A DNA stretch of 64,000 nt from Malania oleifera (lineage: Eukaryota; Streptophyta; Magnoliopsida; Santalales; Ximeniaceae), in NCBI RefSeq assembly GCF_029873635.1, contig NC_080418.1:12937562-13001561 (forward strand). The letters are read 5' to 3'. How positions within the stretch are numbered: the first letter of the stretch is position 1; the number at the start of each line of letters is the position of its first letter. The notes below the pieces were generated by a model. It saw nothing but the letters and a program-made list of their open reading frames with translations, made no database searches and had not been told where the DNA came from. Both the position numbers and the translations under genes were made by a program. Of the stretch, positions 19,735-30,647 are shown piece after piece.

Positions 19735-21996
19735 TTAAGACTTCTGTGCAGAAATCCAACATGAGCTAGCATAAATAATTCGGCCTTTCCATCCTTGCAG
19801 CATCCAATGGCCATCTTCTTCAACCACAAAATCTTTATGATAACCAGCTTTCACCTCAGCCCTCAATTTCTCCACGAGTTCCCGGTCCAATGGAAACTTC
19901 CTGAACCCAGCCCTCAGACTACGGACGTGCCACTGCTTGTATGTCTCAGGCCTAACAACCCTCTCCAGACCCTCACATGCTATGACATTCATAATCTCCC
20001 ATCCACAAAACTCTCTCTCAAACATCATCCTCTGTTCATTTTCACTCGTTAAGTTAGTATCAAGCATATCAAACAATGCCGAAAAGTGGAAGAATGCCTC
20101 CCGGAACCGTGTGACAAAGTAGGGACTGCTAAAGGATCCATTAGCAACAGAATGAGTGAAGATATCAGGATTTATCTTCAGGATTAAGTTTAGAACATCA
20201 TTCCTAGGACTGTTTACCATAACAGTCTCATCAAGTAGATTCTTAGATCGAAACAGGCAATTCACAGCAATTAACTCATTTCTGTTAATCTTGAGGTCTT
20301 CAATTTGGATACTTTCCCATTTCTGGGCTATAGCATTGTACTCAAATGGAATGTTAAAACGCTCACAATACTTTGCCAGACGACGCCCTGTCTCCTCAAC
20401 TCTTTCTGCTGGGCGAAAACCAGGTTGGGGAAGATCTATCCCTGTAATGCGAAGCTTAAGAAGCTTGCATCTAGCTGAGAGACGCTGGATAAGCATGGGC
20501 CACTGGAATCCATACTGGATACCAAAATCTATGATATGAAGTGTTGTTGCTTTCTCGGACAAGGTAAAAATGTAGTGGTTTGAGAACTTAATAGCAATCT
20601 TTTTTGAAGGGGATGCTGAGAGATAGAGTTGGTAGGCTTTCAACATATCAGCAGCTGAAGTCCTCTTGGAAGCAATGGCAGTATAAAGTTGAGTTCCTGT
20701 GCCAGCCAAGCGTGCCTCAAGGGCATCAGCAAAGTAATGGGCAGTCCTTTGAGACCCATCACCAGAAGGGGAACAGTGCTGCCAAATCTGCTTCAACAGT
20801 TCATTTGCAGTCCTGTTATCATCAGCATTGACAGCTTGTGCACACAGAATAAGGAGTGTCCTCAAATCTACCCCTTCTTTCTTATTTCTCCGTTTTGTTG
20901 CAGGGCTCCTAGCATTTAATCGGCTTGGTTCCCCATTTCGCTGCAATGAGTTGCCTGCTCCATTCTGCGAATCTTCATCAGCAACACACTCGAGATAATT
21001 CTCACGCCCTTCGTCACTAAGCAAAACTCTATCAAACATCTCCGGCAACTCAGTCTCTTCCACATAAACTGCTGACTGCTTGTTACTTCTCCCTTCTTCT
21101 ATATCTGTATTGATATCCTCTCTATGATGATTCTTCCTTCCCTTTGACCAACTTTGTGAATACTTCCTCTCCTCTACCTCGGGAGCATCACCTTTAGACT
21201 TTGGAGGCAATTTAAGGCTCTCCAGACCTATAGTTAATAGATTTTCACGAGGTAGGAATTTACTAGCTTCCTCCATCCCTCTTCGAAACAGCACGGCAGT
21301 CTCACTCTCATTGAAAGCATTTGGAGCAAGGCATGTACTTAGAGAGGAGCCCGCAAGCCCATTAAAACTACTACCGGAGCTGTTCAGAGAACTGAGGGGC
21401 ATTTGTGAAGTGGACTCCACAGTGGAGTGATAAGCACAGCTCACGAGAAGAGGAGAGGATTGCGAAAAAGAGGGGTCATGTTCTCCCCGGTCACTAATCA
21501 ACCCAGGTTGAACCAAATGTTCGACAGACTCAATACCACTACTGCTGCTACAACCACAATCACTAGAAAAATTGTTAGGGCTCTGAAGTTGGGGTTGAAT
21601 GTGCGAGGGAGAATGGTCGTTGCCATGGACTTCACCGAACGATTTCTCGGCAGCTTGGAGAGCCAAAGGGTCGTGGAACATGCTCGACTTATTCTGCATA
21701 TCCTCTTCCCTCAGTATATGATCTATGACCTCAACAAGATCAGAAAAGTCGCTCTCCTTGGAAGAATCTACTAGCGGAGCCAAATTAACCGAGTCTAGCT
21801 CCAGTGGAGGAGAAGGAAAATCCCTGAAGTTGATATCAAAAGAGTCGTCTCTTAATTCAAATTGGTCCGTCAAGAAGGGGTTCTGATCATCGTCTTTGAA
21901 TTCGAATGCGGTTGTCAAAAGGGGGTTCTGATCAGACCCGGCATTCAATTCGAACCCCTCTGTGGGATTAGAGGAACTATCAAACTGTGAATCCAT
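19735..21996 (-). CDS. GRAS-family transcription regulator, LISCL (SCL9/14/33) type
   Basis: A 753-residue nuclear GRAS protein in one uninterrupted exon, as is usual for this subfamily. The GRAS domain spans residues about 376-748: LHR-I starting VDLRTLLILCAQAV, the VHIID motif as LHIIDFGIQYGFQWP (486-500), the second leucine-rich stretch around 536-600, PFYRE-region RFREAFFHFSALFDML (630-645), and a SAW end with WMLQGWKGRIIYASSCW (731-747). The N-terminal half is acidic and serine-rich, with LISCL blocks: HILREEDM and DPLALQAAEKSF (93-120), and EEGRSNKQSAVYVEE (300-314). Basic stretches at 284-292 and 367-374 may be nuclear signals. The ATG at 21996 fits the family start (MDS-F-). An odd point is SARCKLLKLRITGI, where relatives usually have a GGPP-type loop. 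Arabidopsis relatives act as co-activators in stress and detoxification; that role here is inferred. Confidence 0.93.
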   Translation of the reverse strand: MDSQFDSSSNPTEGFELNAGSDQNPLLTTAFEFKDDDQNPFLTDQFELRDDSFDINFRDFPSPPLELDSVNLAPLVDSSKESDFSDLVEVIDHILREEDMQNKSSMFHDPLALQAAEKSFGEVHGNDHSPSHIQPQLQSPNNFSSDCGCSSSSGIESVEHLVQPGLISDRGEHDPSFSQSSPLLVSCAYHSTVESTSQMPLSSLNSSGSSFNGLAGSSLSTCLAPNAFNESETAVLFRRGMEEASKFLPRENLLTIGLESLKLPPKSKGDAPEVEERKYSQSWSKGRKNHHREDINTDIEEGRSNKQSAVYVEETELPEMFDRVLLSDEGRENYLECVADEDSQNGAGNSLQRNGEPSRLNARSPATKRRNKKEGVDLRTLLILCAQAVNADDNRTANELLKQIWQHCSPSGDGSQRTAHYFADALEARLAGTGTQLYTAIASKRTSAADMLKAYQLYLSASPSKKIAIKFSNHYIFTLSEKATTLHIIDFGIQYGFQWPMLIQRLSARCKLLKLRITGIDLPQPGFRPAERVEETGRRLAKYCERFNIPFEYNAIAQKWESIQIEDLKINRNELIAVNCLFRSKNLLDETVMVNSPRNDVLNLILKINPDIFTHSVANGSFSSPYFVTRFREAFFHFSALFDMLDTNLTSENEQRMMFEREFCGWEIMNVIACEGLERVVRPETYKQWHVRSLRAGFRKFPLDRELVEKLRAEVKAGYHKDFVVEEDGHWMLQGWKGRIIYASSCWISAQKS

Positions 21997-22055
21997 AACC
22001 GTCTATACCTCAAAACTCTAACCAATAACCCTAACGCAGAATTTCCCGCCAAAGA

Positions 22056-22287
22056 CTGAAATCCCTACAACTCAATCTAAACAAACTTCGATAAAAAGAC
22101 CAAGAAACTGCAAACATCCCAAACCAAAACACATTACGATCGATTCATGTTCAATAAAATTTAACAGAGTCCAATACCCCGAGCGAAATCGAATCAAATC
22201 AAATGAAAGAATATGAACCCGGGAATTTTGTTCATGGAAGCAGAAGAGGGTAATTGAGAAGAAGATAAGTACGAACTAATTGCGTAC
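22056..22287 (-). other. possible 5' UTR intron of first GRAS gene
   Basis: On the minus strand a GTACGC donor at 22287 and a GATTTCAG acceptor ending at 22056 would remove 232 bp and leave a short untranslated segment before the ATG at 21996. Many LISCL genes have such a 5' UTR intron, and the neighbouring paralogue shows a stronger pair. The donor context here is weak and other acceptors nearby are possible. Confidence 0.4.
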
Positions 22288-22574
22288 CCGAGAAGATCAG
22301 TAGAACCACGGGGAAATGACCAAAGGCGAGGAAGCGCGAGACCTGAAACGACTCTTCAGAAACTCGGAAAGAATGAGCGAGCGACAGCGAGAGATAACGT
22401 GAGCCTTGCGATACGTCGACGCCATCAATATCGAACGGATTACAACCCGGCGGTCCAGAGATACGTTCCTGGTCTCTGCTGCACAGAATCGAACAGGGTA
22501 ACACAGTTTTGATTGCTTGCATTTGTGCAGATCGAACGGTCGCCCAGCGTGGGATGACCTCCAATCTTAACACA
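22288..22574 (-). promoter_or_regulatory. 5' leader and proximal promoter of first GRAS gene
   Basis: A GC-richer stretch before the putative splice donor is likely the non-coding first exon and core promoter. I see no clear TATA box in contrast to the paralogue, and no TGACG motif. Confidence 0.35.
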
Positions 22575-25500
22575 TTGGTGGACCATATTTCACTTGCTTA
22601 CATTTTCTCCCATAAAAACAAAATAGAATCAGTACTTTGATTTTTTTATGTTTTTTATTTATTTATTTATTTATTTTTTCTATTCTCATTCCATTGGCAG
22701 AGAAAGATAAAAGAGGACCCATACGTAAAAATTTGGGGAATGAGAGTTTGATTTTTAAAAGAAAAGTTTTGCCCTGGATTGAAATTAATTTTGAAATAAT
22801 AATTTCAAAAAATGTCAAAAATCTAACTTAAAATTAGAAATCTTATTAATTATATTTAAGTGAATCTAAATTTATATAAATTAAATAAAATTTATTTTTT
22901 TGGCTGTCACGATAACGATCGGTGATGTAGTAATGGAGTACTTTTAATATGTTTAACATAGATGTACAAATTCAAAAAGGCTAATTTTATGGGGATGACT
23001 AATCACATGGTAGTCTTTATGTCAGCTATAAACTCTTAGGCAAGTTATCAACTTTAATTCTAGGAAATAATAGAACTTATATTTAGTTAGTTATTTGTAA
23101 TAAAAATTGGTATATTAATCTAATCTTCAATATGCTAGAATAGAATCGGTTAAAAATAGCTAAATGAAAAACTATATGATGAAGATTAAAAAAATATACA
23201 AAAAATTAATTGCAGCTTACTAAACAACTACAACTAATGGTTGATATGTTAGAATAGAACATAAATTTACATGTGAAATATAAAATTATAAAAATTAATT
23301 CCAATATGGCGATGATGGTTAGTCATCACGCAACAAGGTGTGCAAGCACTAGGCGGCAAAAGGTCATGCAACCATTAGACAAAAACGATCATCTAGTCCC
23401 TAGTTGAGGCAAGGAGGTCCTAAGTGGTTCTCACCCAAGCGAAAGAGATTGCCTAGTTATCAAGTAACAAGGCAGATAAGCATTGGACAAACATGAACGT
23501 CAATTGTAATAATTAGATGTTTAATATTTTAAAATGGTCTTAATTTATTATAAGACTTTTAATGTTTAGAAATGGACTGAATTTATGATTATGATTTGTC
23601 AATTGAGTTTATGATTTGTAACCTTAGAATTTATGTAGATTTGACCCCAAAAAGAGTATAAATAGAGGTACAACTATCTTGTAAAAGATCTTCACCTCAA
23701 CACAATAAACATCATACAATAACTCAACACTAAACATACCTTCATGCTTTTTATCCCTTTTGTTTATTTATCTATTCCTCTCTCACTTTCTTCTCCCTGT
23801 AATCTCTTCCCTCTTTATCTCTCCTTACCTCTTCTAATTTAAGTCTTTTCATCTTCCTCTTTTTCTCCCTTCTTTCATAATTTCTATGATTCTGTCATTA
23901 TATTTGTATTTTGATGGAAGTTGACATAACAAGTTCATTCACAACTAATCCACCATTTACCCATTTAAATTCACACAATCCCCTTGAAAAGTGCTTGATT
24001 TTTTATCAAACAGATACGTCTCTAGTTTTTTTTCTTTTTTAATGCGCAAAAACCCTAAGGCTAAAAGTGTAGTGAGCATTACTAAAGGAAATGAAGTAAT
24101 AAATTGAGGTTTATCATGAGAACCAATGCTACCAGCTTCCAGACTAACACAAGCGCAGCTAAAACTGCAGATCCTCCTACAATAACTTTTGTCCAACTAA
24201 ACTAATCACTTATGCAAGAACCATATTTTGAATCAATAATTTTTATGGCATATATTGTAGCCTAACTACGATCAAAGATGTTTGGATTCTTTGTTTTAAG
24301 TATATATGGTAGAAGATGATCTACCAAACAAACATTTAAGGCTTAATCTAACATGCAGTGTCTTTGTTGGCATTGAAAAGTAGGTGGCAAAGCTGAATGC
24401 TTAAAAAACAATTTGTCATTTATTTCTTTTTAGGAACCAATAAACTCCATCACTTGATCCTTGAGCGAAGGAACTAGCTTGAAAGTGAGTAAAAAATATG
24501 TCCAGATAAATAAGGCTTAAGACAATTGTATGAACCTCCTATAACAAGAACTTAACTAATGAGAATTAATATTTCAAGAATAAGATTTAATGGGTAGTAA
24601 CAACTTACTTGAAAAGTTTGTGAAAGCTCTAAACTTCGAGAATTAACTAAATTGTTCATTCCAATTGTACATTAAGGGTAAGCAATGTGTTCGTAATGGA
24701 TCTACAACTCTAAGTGGGTAGTGCGCCAAGCTATGGAGTACACATAATGGAATATATCTGTGTAAGCGTGAAGGAATTACTACTTACATGGGTGCCCAAA
24801 GGTGGAACTACCTTCTACATTTACCTGCCGTAAGAAATTGACAAAATCTTTAGAGCACTCGTGAAATATCTAGGACAAGTTGCACGTTCAAAAGAAGAAA
24901 CCAAATTGTATACTCGATAATGTAAACCAAACAAACCGTAACAGAATATTTGTGGTTTTGTGTAACTGGTTTGCAACAAAAAATTCAAATTCAAAAGCAT
25001 TACTTTACCATAAAGTATCAACTCAAATCCAAACATTGAGACCTATCTCTTCCTTCGGCCTGAGAAATAAATTCTCGATTTAAAAATAAAAATATTTAGC
25101 AGGGATTGCTAGTAAAACTAATTCAATATTTTGTCCATCATTAGTTTAGAGAATAAAGAGGTCTGAGTTGATTTGTGTTTAAACTCCTACCTTGGTATAT
25201 TTAAATTGAGGCCTTGGGTTTATCCAAATTGGCTTGCACACAAGCCACGCTGCCTATGCTTCATATGTGCACGTGGGTCTATGATCCCATTTTGCCTTGG
25301 GCTTAAAACTCTTTGTTTTTTTAATTTATTTATTTATTTTTTTGGCAATCAACCTTCTAATTTAACTGCAATATTTGTTTTTAATATTTTGAAACAAATA
25401 TCGTTTACAAGTTTATTTTGACTCTTCAAAATAAATTGATTTGACTTACTAATTTCACGATTCACTTTGTGAGGAAAAACTAATATAATCTTTTTTTTTC

Positions 25501-26970
25501 TTTTTTCATTTGGTTTTGTATTTAATTTTTTAAATTTCATAATAAATTCTTAATTGTTGGACGACGAAGCACCTAGAGATAGAGGTGACCAACACAATTG
25601 CTAGCCATAGATGAATACACTACTAAAATTCAAGTTTTCTTACTATCTAAAAGTCTCATCTTTTACTCACATTGTATTCGAATTGTGTTTGAGTTATGTT
25701 CATATTTCATTTGATTTGGTGCGCAACTATCAAGAGTCTACAGTATTTCTCTGCAAAAAGTGAGGGCATATCAATAAATATATGGAGGCACCACCCTTCT
25801 TTGAAAAGAAAAAAACAACTATCAAGAGTCTATAGTTGTTGAATCTTGGCGCTCAAATGTAAAAAAAAAAAAAAAAACTAATTGCACTTATTGACAACAG
25901 ATTCAATTTTAGAACAACTCTTATCATGCTTCAACCAAATTTTCTAATTTAACTTCATAAAATTTTTATGTTTGAATTTTCTATTTTATTTTATCGCAAG
26001 GGTTACTGGTGATTGCTTAGTGTCAATTGTACCCAAATAAGGTATTTTTTAACATGAACTCTAAACCTTTTGATAATGGAGCCTTTTCACTCAAAATCTT
26101 AAACTTATTAAATGAATCTCTCTCTCAAAGCTCCAAAACCCTAGGTTAGGGTTAATTTTTAATTATCTCTCTGAGATTTGATTGGATGTCAATCAACGTC
26201 AATTAAACGTAATCTAATGACAAAAGTCAAAATTTGTCACCAAATTTGAGACAAATATACTATATTTTTATATAGCCAAGTAATAGGAATAATGGCAAGA
26301 GAATGTCTCTTTTTTGATCGATGAAAAAATTTCTAGAATCATGTGGTTTGATGTGCAATAACCTAAGCAAATTCCCTATTTGACAGTATCATTTCTCTAT
26401 CTCTGAATTATTTAATACGTAGCCTCTTGAATCTAAGACAAAAAGGCTCTATGTAGATTTTTCTTTTTTGGGGGAGGGGGGAATAGGATTAATGTGAGTT
26501 ACTTGAATCCAATTTGCCCTAAACCCCAACCCTAGAAAAGAAAATGAACAAAAAGCAGAAAAGCCTCCCCCTAGTGAATACATAGAAATGCATGCACTAG
26601 TTGAAAAAACAAAAAAGAGGACCCAATTCATCCTCTCGCATCTTGAAATCAAGTCCCCCCTTTTGACTATCATATGTTGATTTGTGGATTTCCCAAGATC
26701 TTTGTCTCCTTTTGTTTTGTTTTTTTTTTTTTTTTTTAAACTTTATCATGTGACATGCATTTCAAATCACAAATTTTTAGAATTTTGTGGATCTCGAGTA
26801 AATTTAATATAAATTATATTAATTTTTATCCAAATTCACACATTCACAAATTCAATATGGCTCCAAATACAATATCGTATTTAAGTTTATAAAGTACAAA
26901 CACGATTTAATGTGTAAATTTAGATAAAATTTAATACCAAATGTGGTCGAATTAGCCCAAATATATATAA
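22575..26970. other. AT-rich intergenic DNA
   Basis: No gene can be supported. A promoter-like AGTATAAATAG (23655-23665) followed by AACACAATAAACATC resembles LTR U3/R sequence, and the block 23330-23500 is less AT-rich, but no terminal repeats could be paired. Poly-A or poly-T runs occur at 25860-25876 and 26718-26738. Confidence 0.45.
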
Positions 26971-26974
26971 CTTT

Positions 26975-27152
26975 AAATTCAAATTTCTATTATATTTGTC
27001 ATCAAAAAGTACCAACAGCAAAATTGTTCTAGAAGATCGTACGCAAAATCTTGAAATTGTGACAAATTCAAATTTCTATTATATTTGACTTCAAAGGGTA
27101 CAACTGCAAAATCATTTTAGAGGTTCATATGCAATATCTTGGAATTGTGACC
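26975..27152. repeat. 89-bp tandem duplication
   Basis: AAATTCAAATTTCTATTATA recurs at 26975 and 27064, each followed by CAAA-GGTAC-like sequence, GCAAAAT-TT and an ATCTTG-AATTGTGAC end. The period is 89 bp and the copies are clearly diverged. Confidence 0.75.
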
Positions 27153-27482
27153 AAGCCTCCAAAAAAAAAAAACAAAGCTAATCGTAAATTTTCAAAATGT
27201 TATGGGGAATGGAATCCAAACAAATAGAATAAATGACATGTAAATGGTACATTCCAAATTACTCTGGTACATTGTTATAGCAATGTTGTAAGAAATGGTA
27301 ATGCCTTAATGATGATGCAAAAAAGTATTTTTTATCATTCTATTACGCATTTTATTTGATTGCATATATCATTAACCTTTGATTTCCTGAAATTTCTATG
27401 GTAACATGGAAAAACCGCATCGCCTCCACTAAAATCGTGACACGTATACTCATGCAATGTCAAACTATTAACAAGACATAGT

Positions 27483-27588
27483 TTGCGCGTAGCCGGTGAC
27501 ATGCAAGTCGTACTCTTCTAATTATTCTTCCATTCTTGCGCGTAGCCGGTGACATGCAAGTCATACTCTTCTAATTATTCTTCCATTC
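27483..27588. repeat. 53-bp tandem duplication
   Basis: Two nearly identical 53-bp copies begin TTGCGCGTAGCCGGTGACAT at 27483 and 27536; one base difference (GTCGTAC against GTCATAC) was noticed. The high identity suggests a recent duplication. Confidence 0.9.
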
Positions 27589-30354
27589 TTAATATTATTT
27601 GGAATAAAAAGGAAACTAGAAAATGAAGAAAAGGAATTTCCTTCTTTTTTTTTACTTAACTGGTTTTTCTTTCGAAATCCCAAAACCGGAGCGAAAATGA
27701 ATAAGGATAAAATTGTACACTAGGCATGTAACAGAAGATGTTACCACATACTTGTGTGCATAGAATCAAGGAGAAAGACACGGCTAATTTAAACTTTCAA
27801 AAGAAAAAGACAAAAAAGGACAAGTAATTGCAGAGATTTTCAAATGCCCGGGGCCAAGATGACATAGAAATATTGAACCAATAGTAAATAAGGACTTACA
27901 TACTTAGCATAGGAATCCCGGTCCCTAGTGACCAATGGGCATTTCCCAATTACCCCCCTTGCGACTTCTACTCATGTATTCCTCAACTTTTTCTTACTCA
28001 AGCTTTCTACAGTGTTTGAACGGATTGTTCGGAAGAAAGAACGTAAAATATTGTATGTGAATTGGAATTCATGCCATGCCTTGTGTAGGAACTCGAGGAG
28101 AGTCAACAGGAGGTGGAAGAAACAAGCATCACTATTCTCATATACGATTATTTTTCTATATTTGAACTCAAAAACAAATTGAAATCCAACATTCACGAAT
28201 GATTCAGTTTCCTTCCACATTGCAGGGCCATGTTCTCGAATAATACTTCGTTTTCCCAAATGAAGAATTTTTCTGAAATAACTGTTAAAAATCATGTCAA
28301 TGGCAGATTTGAAGTGGAGTTACCTCTCTTACGACGCAGCTTGGCCGTGATCACCACGCCAGACTTTCCAGTTGCCTCCATTCAGCTACTTCCCTTGCAA
28401 ATTCTTACCTGACTTCTCGATCAGACCCCTCTGAAGAAGCTTCAAGATTGAAAAGTGTATAAATTTGAATAAAGAAAAATTGTTGCAGAAAGATGATGAA
28501 GGGCCATCACGATTCAGACTTCATGCTGAAACTACCATTAGCATCAGCTATTTCTCTGCGCATTTGAATGCAAGCTGAGGGACAACATGCAGAATCTCAT
28601 CCATGAGAGGAAAGAAAGAGAACTACACATGATCTTTATAGAAGATTTCTACAAGAAGTCATCCCATCTACCTCCTTTGGAACCTAACTTGTGTTCGATG
28701 ACTGATATTATCTATTGCAAACACCGTATTCTTTGATAGATTACTTGTATTCTGTAGTTGTTTTGAGGGAACCCTCCTTGCTGTAATGGAGTGAGGAACC
28801 CATGTTTTAGACTTGAATTCTCAGTGGAGGATGAGGAGTCCTTTGCAAGAGCAAGGAACCCACTTTGGAATGTTGGAAGAACTTCTGCATGGTTTGATCT
28901 TTGCACTCGAGAAGATTGAATGGAGATACTCAATGAGGATACTTGGGGAGTAGAGGTGAGCACCGTTTTGGGAGGACATCTCTTATCCCTCTATATTTTC
29001 ATCTACTGTTCGATTGTGTATATTTATGATGTGTTTTGATCCAAGTCTTCTGCATTGCAAAAGTGAATCAATTTAGTTTAAATTTTAGCACACCCAATTT
29101 GTCTCCCTCTTGGATACCAGCCAAGCCTCTACCGGAAAGCTTAAATTTTAATCAATCTTGTGCTACTACTAACAGCAGGTTATATTACTCAACATCTTTA
29201 TAGAAGTTACCTCAATGAAGGGTACCAGCAAGTTCTGCACACCAAATGTTTCATGCCTGCTCCCATACAGAAAATAAAAAATTTGGGTCTGAAAGGTCCT
29301 AAAAATAATGAGTGAAAATTGTTTACGTGTTCCTTTCCTCATTGTGTCGCTAACATCCTCAACTAAGAAGGTCTGTAACTTTACAATTTCATCATATGGA
29401 ATCCACCAGAAATTAAACACACACACACACACAGAAGAAACTACCTATTCTATTAAAATTTAAACCATAAATGCAATTAAGAGACTCAAAAATAGAGAAC
29501 ATGTTCACACACACACACAAACACACAGGAAAATAGACAACATTTTTTCTTCATTGCAAGTACTAGTTCTCATTCTCAAAGATCTTGGAGCTATTTAAGC
29601 AAGTTTTATTACTTCGCAAGGGATTGCCAGCATTATGTGGCTGAATAACAGTGACAGGACCATTTTCTTCCCACCAACTCGCACAAAATAAATTAGAGGG
29701 CATGACAGAAGACCAAATCAACATTTAGTCAGGGAACCAAATAATGGGACAACCACAAAGATGCAATAAAATATGATGCTACAGTTTATTATTTATCCCT
29801 CCAAGACTTGCATATTTATGCACCAGCATAACTTAAGCTAATTGGAGTAAATATGCAGCTGATTCAAAAAGGCCAAACATGAAACACAGCATGATGATTT
29901 TTTGTTCTCACTTTTTCTTTTTCTTGGGTGAGGGGCACTGTGCGCGGGGTGGGGGTGGGAGTCGGGGTGGGGTGGGAAGGGTTGTGGGGGAGGGGAGGAC
30001 TGGATAAAGGGAAGACACTCCCCAATAATGGTAACAATTTATACGGGCAGACCTGATGCTTGCAACTTCTAATCCATGCAATGTGGTGAATGAATCTAAA
30101 AAAGAAAACATAGATTATAAAATGCAGTGATAAGGTAGTGATGTAATTACAGTCTCTTTTCAACAAGGCACTGGCAGGGCCTTTCCATGCATCATTTCTC
30201 ATGTCAAGAATTGTGCCACCAATGGCTTTCAGATAATAATCCTTCAAACCACAACTGTACCATTTAAAAAAATAATAATTTATGAACATGTCAAGTTATC
30301 ATTGTACATTGTCTTGTGAAAAGCCTCTTCGATAAATGACCATTATTGAGAATA
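27589..30354. other. intergenic DNA between the two GRAS genes
   Basis: Base composition is less extreme than in the flanks and several short frames exist (for example 28182-27928 and 28963-28712), but none matches a family I know. CA repeats occur at 29416-29433 and 29506-29526. A G-rich low-complexity stretch lies at 29940-29998. It may hold decayed gene fragments or unannotated transcripts; nothing stronger can be said. Confidence 0.4.
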
Positions 30355-30444
30355 GAGCTTATATTCAAAAAAGATAAACTATTAACAGCAGAATATGCAG
30401 AGCTTATATTCAAAGAAGATAAACTATTAACAGCAGAATATGCA
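30355..30444. repeat. 45-bp tandem duplication in 3' flank
   Basis: GAGCTTATATTCAAA-AAGATA starts at 30355 and again at 30400, and both copies run through AACTATTAACAGCAGAATAT. The paralogous position (about 19480) has a single copy, so this duplicated after the genes split. A G-run follows at 30486-30502. Confidence 0.85.
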
Positions 30445-30647
30445 CAGATACAAAAATGTGCTTGCATGTGTGTATGGAAAAAAAAGGGGGGGGGGGTGGG
30501 GGGTTGGGTTTAAGAGAGCACTTTTGCTTGTGTTCTCAATCTTGCTTACCATATAGCAATGAAACAGAAGGCAGTAAGTTCAATTTCTGAAGAATTTCAT
30601 GGTTCACCAGTTCTGACCTATGAAAACAAAACATCCCTTCAAGACTC

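Noticed and set aside
20156-20539. Plus-strand frame of 127 codons inside the first GRAS gene
   Set aside because: It is antisense to a well-conserved GRAS domain and has no recognisable features of its own.
27928-28963. Several 80-107 codon frames in the inter-GRAS spacer considered as genes
   Set aside because: They overlap on opposite strands, lack recognisable domains and supportable splice structures, and could arise by chance in less AT-rich DNA.
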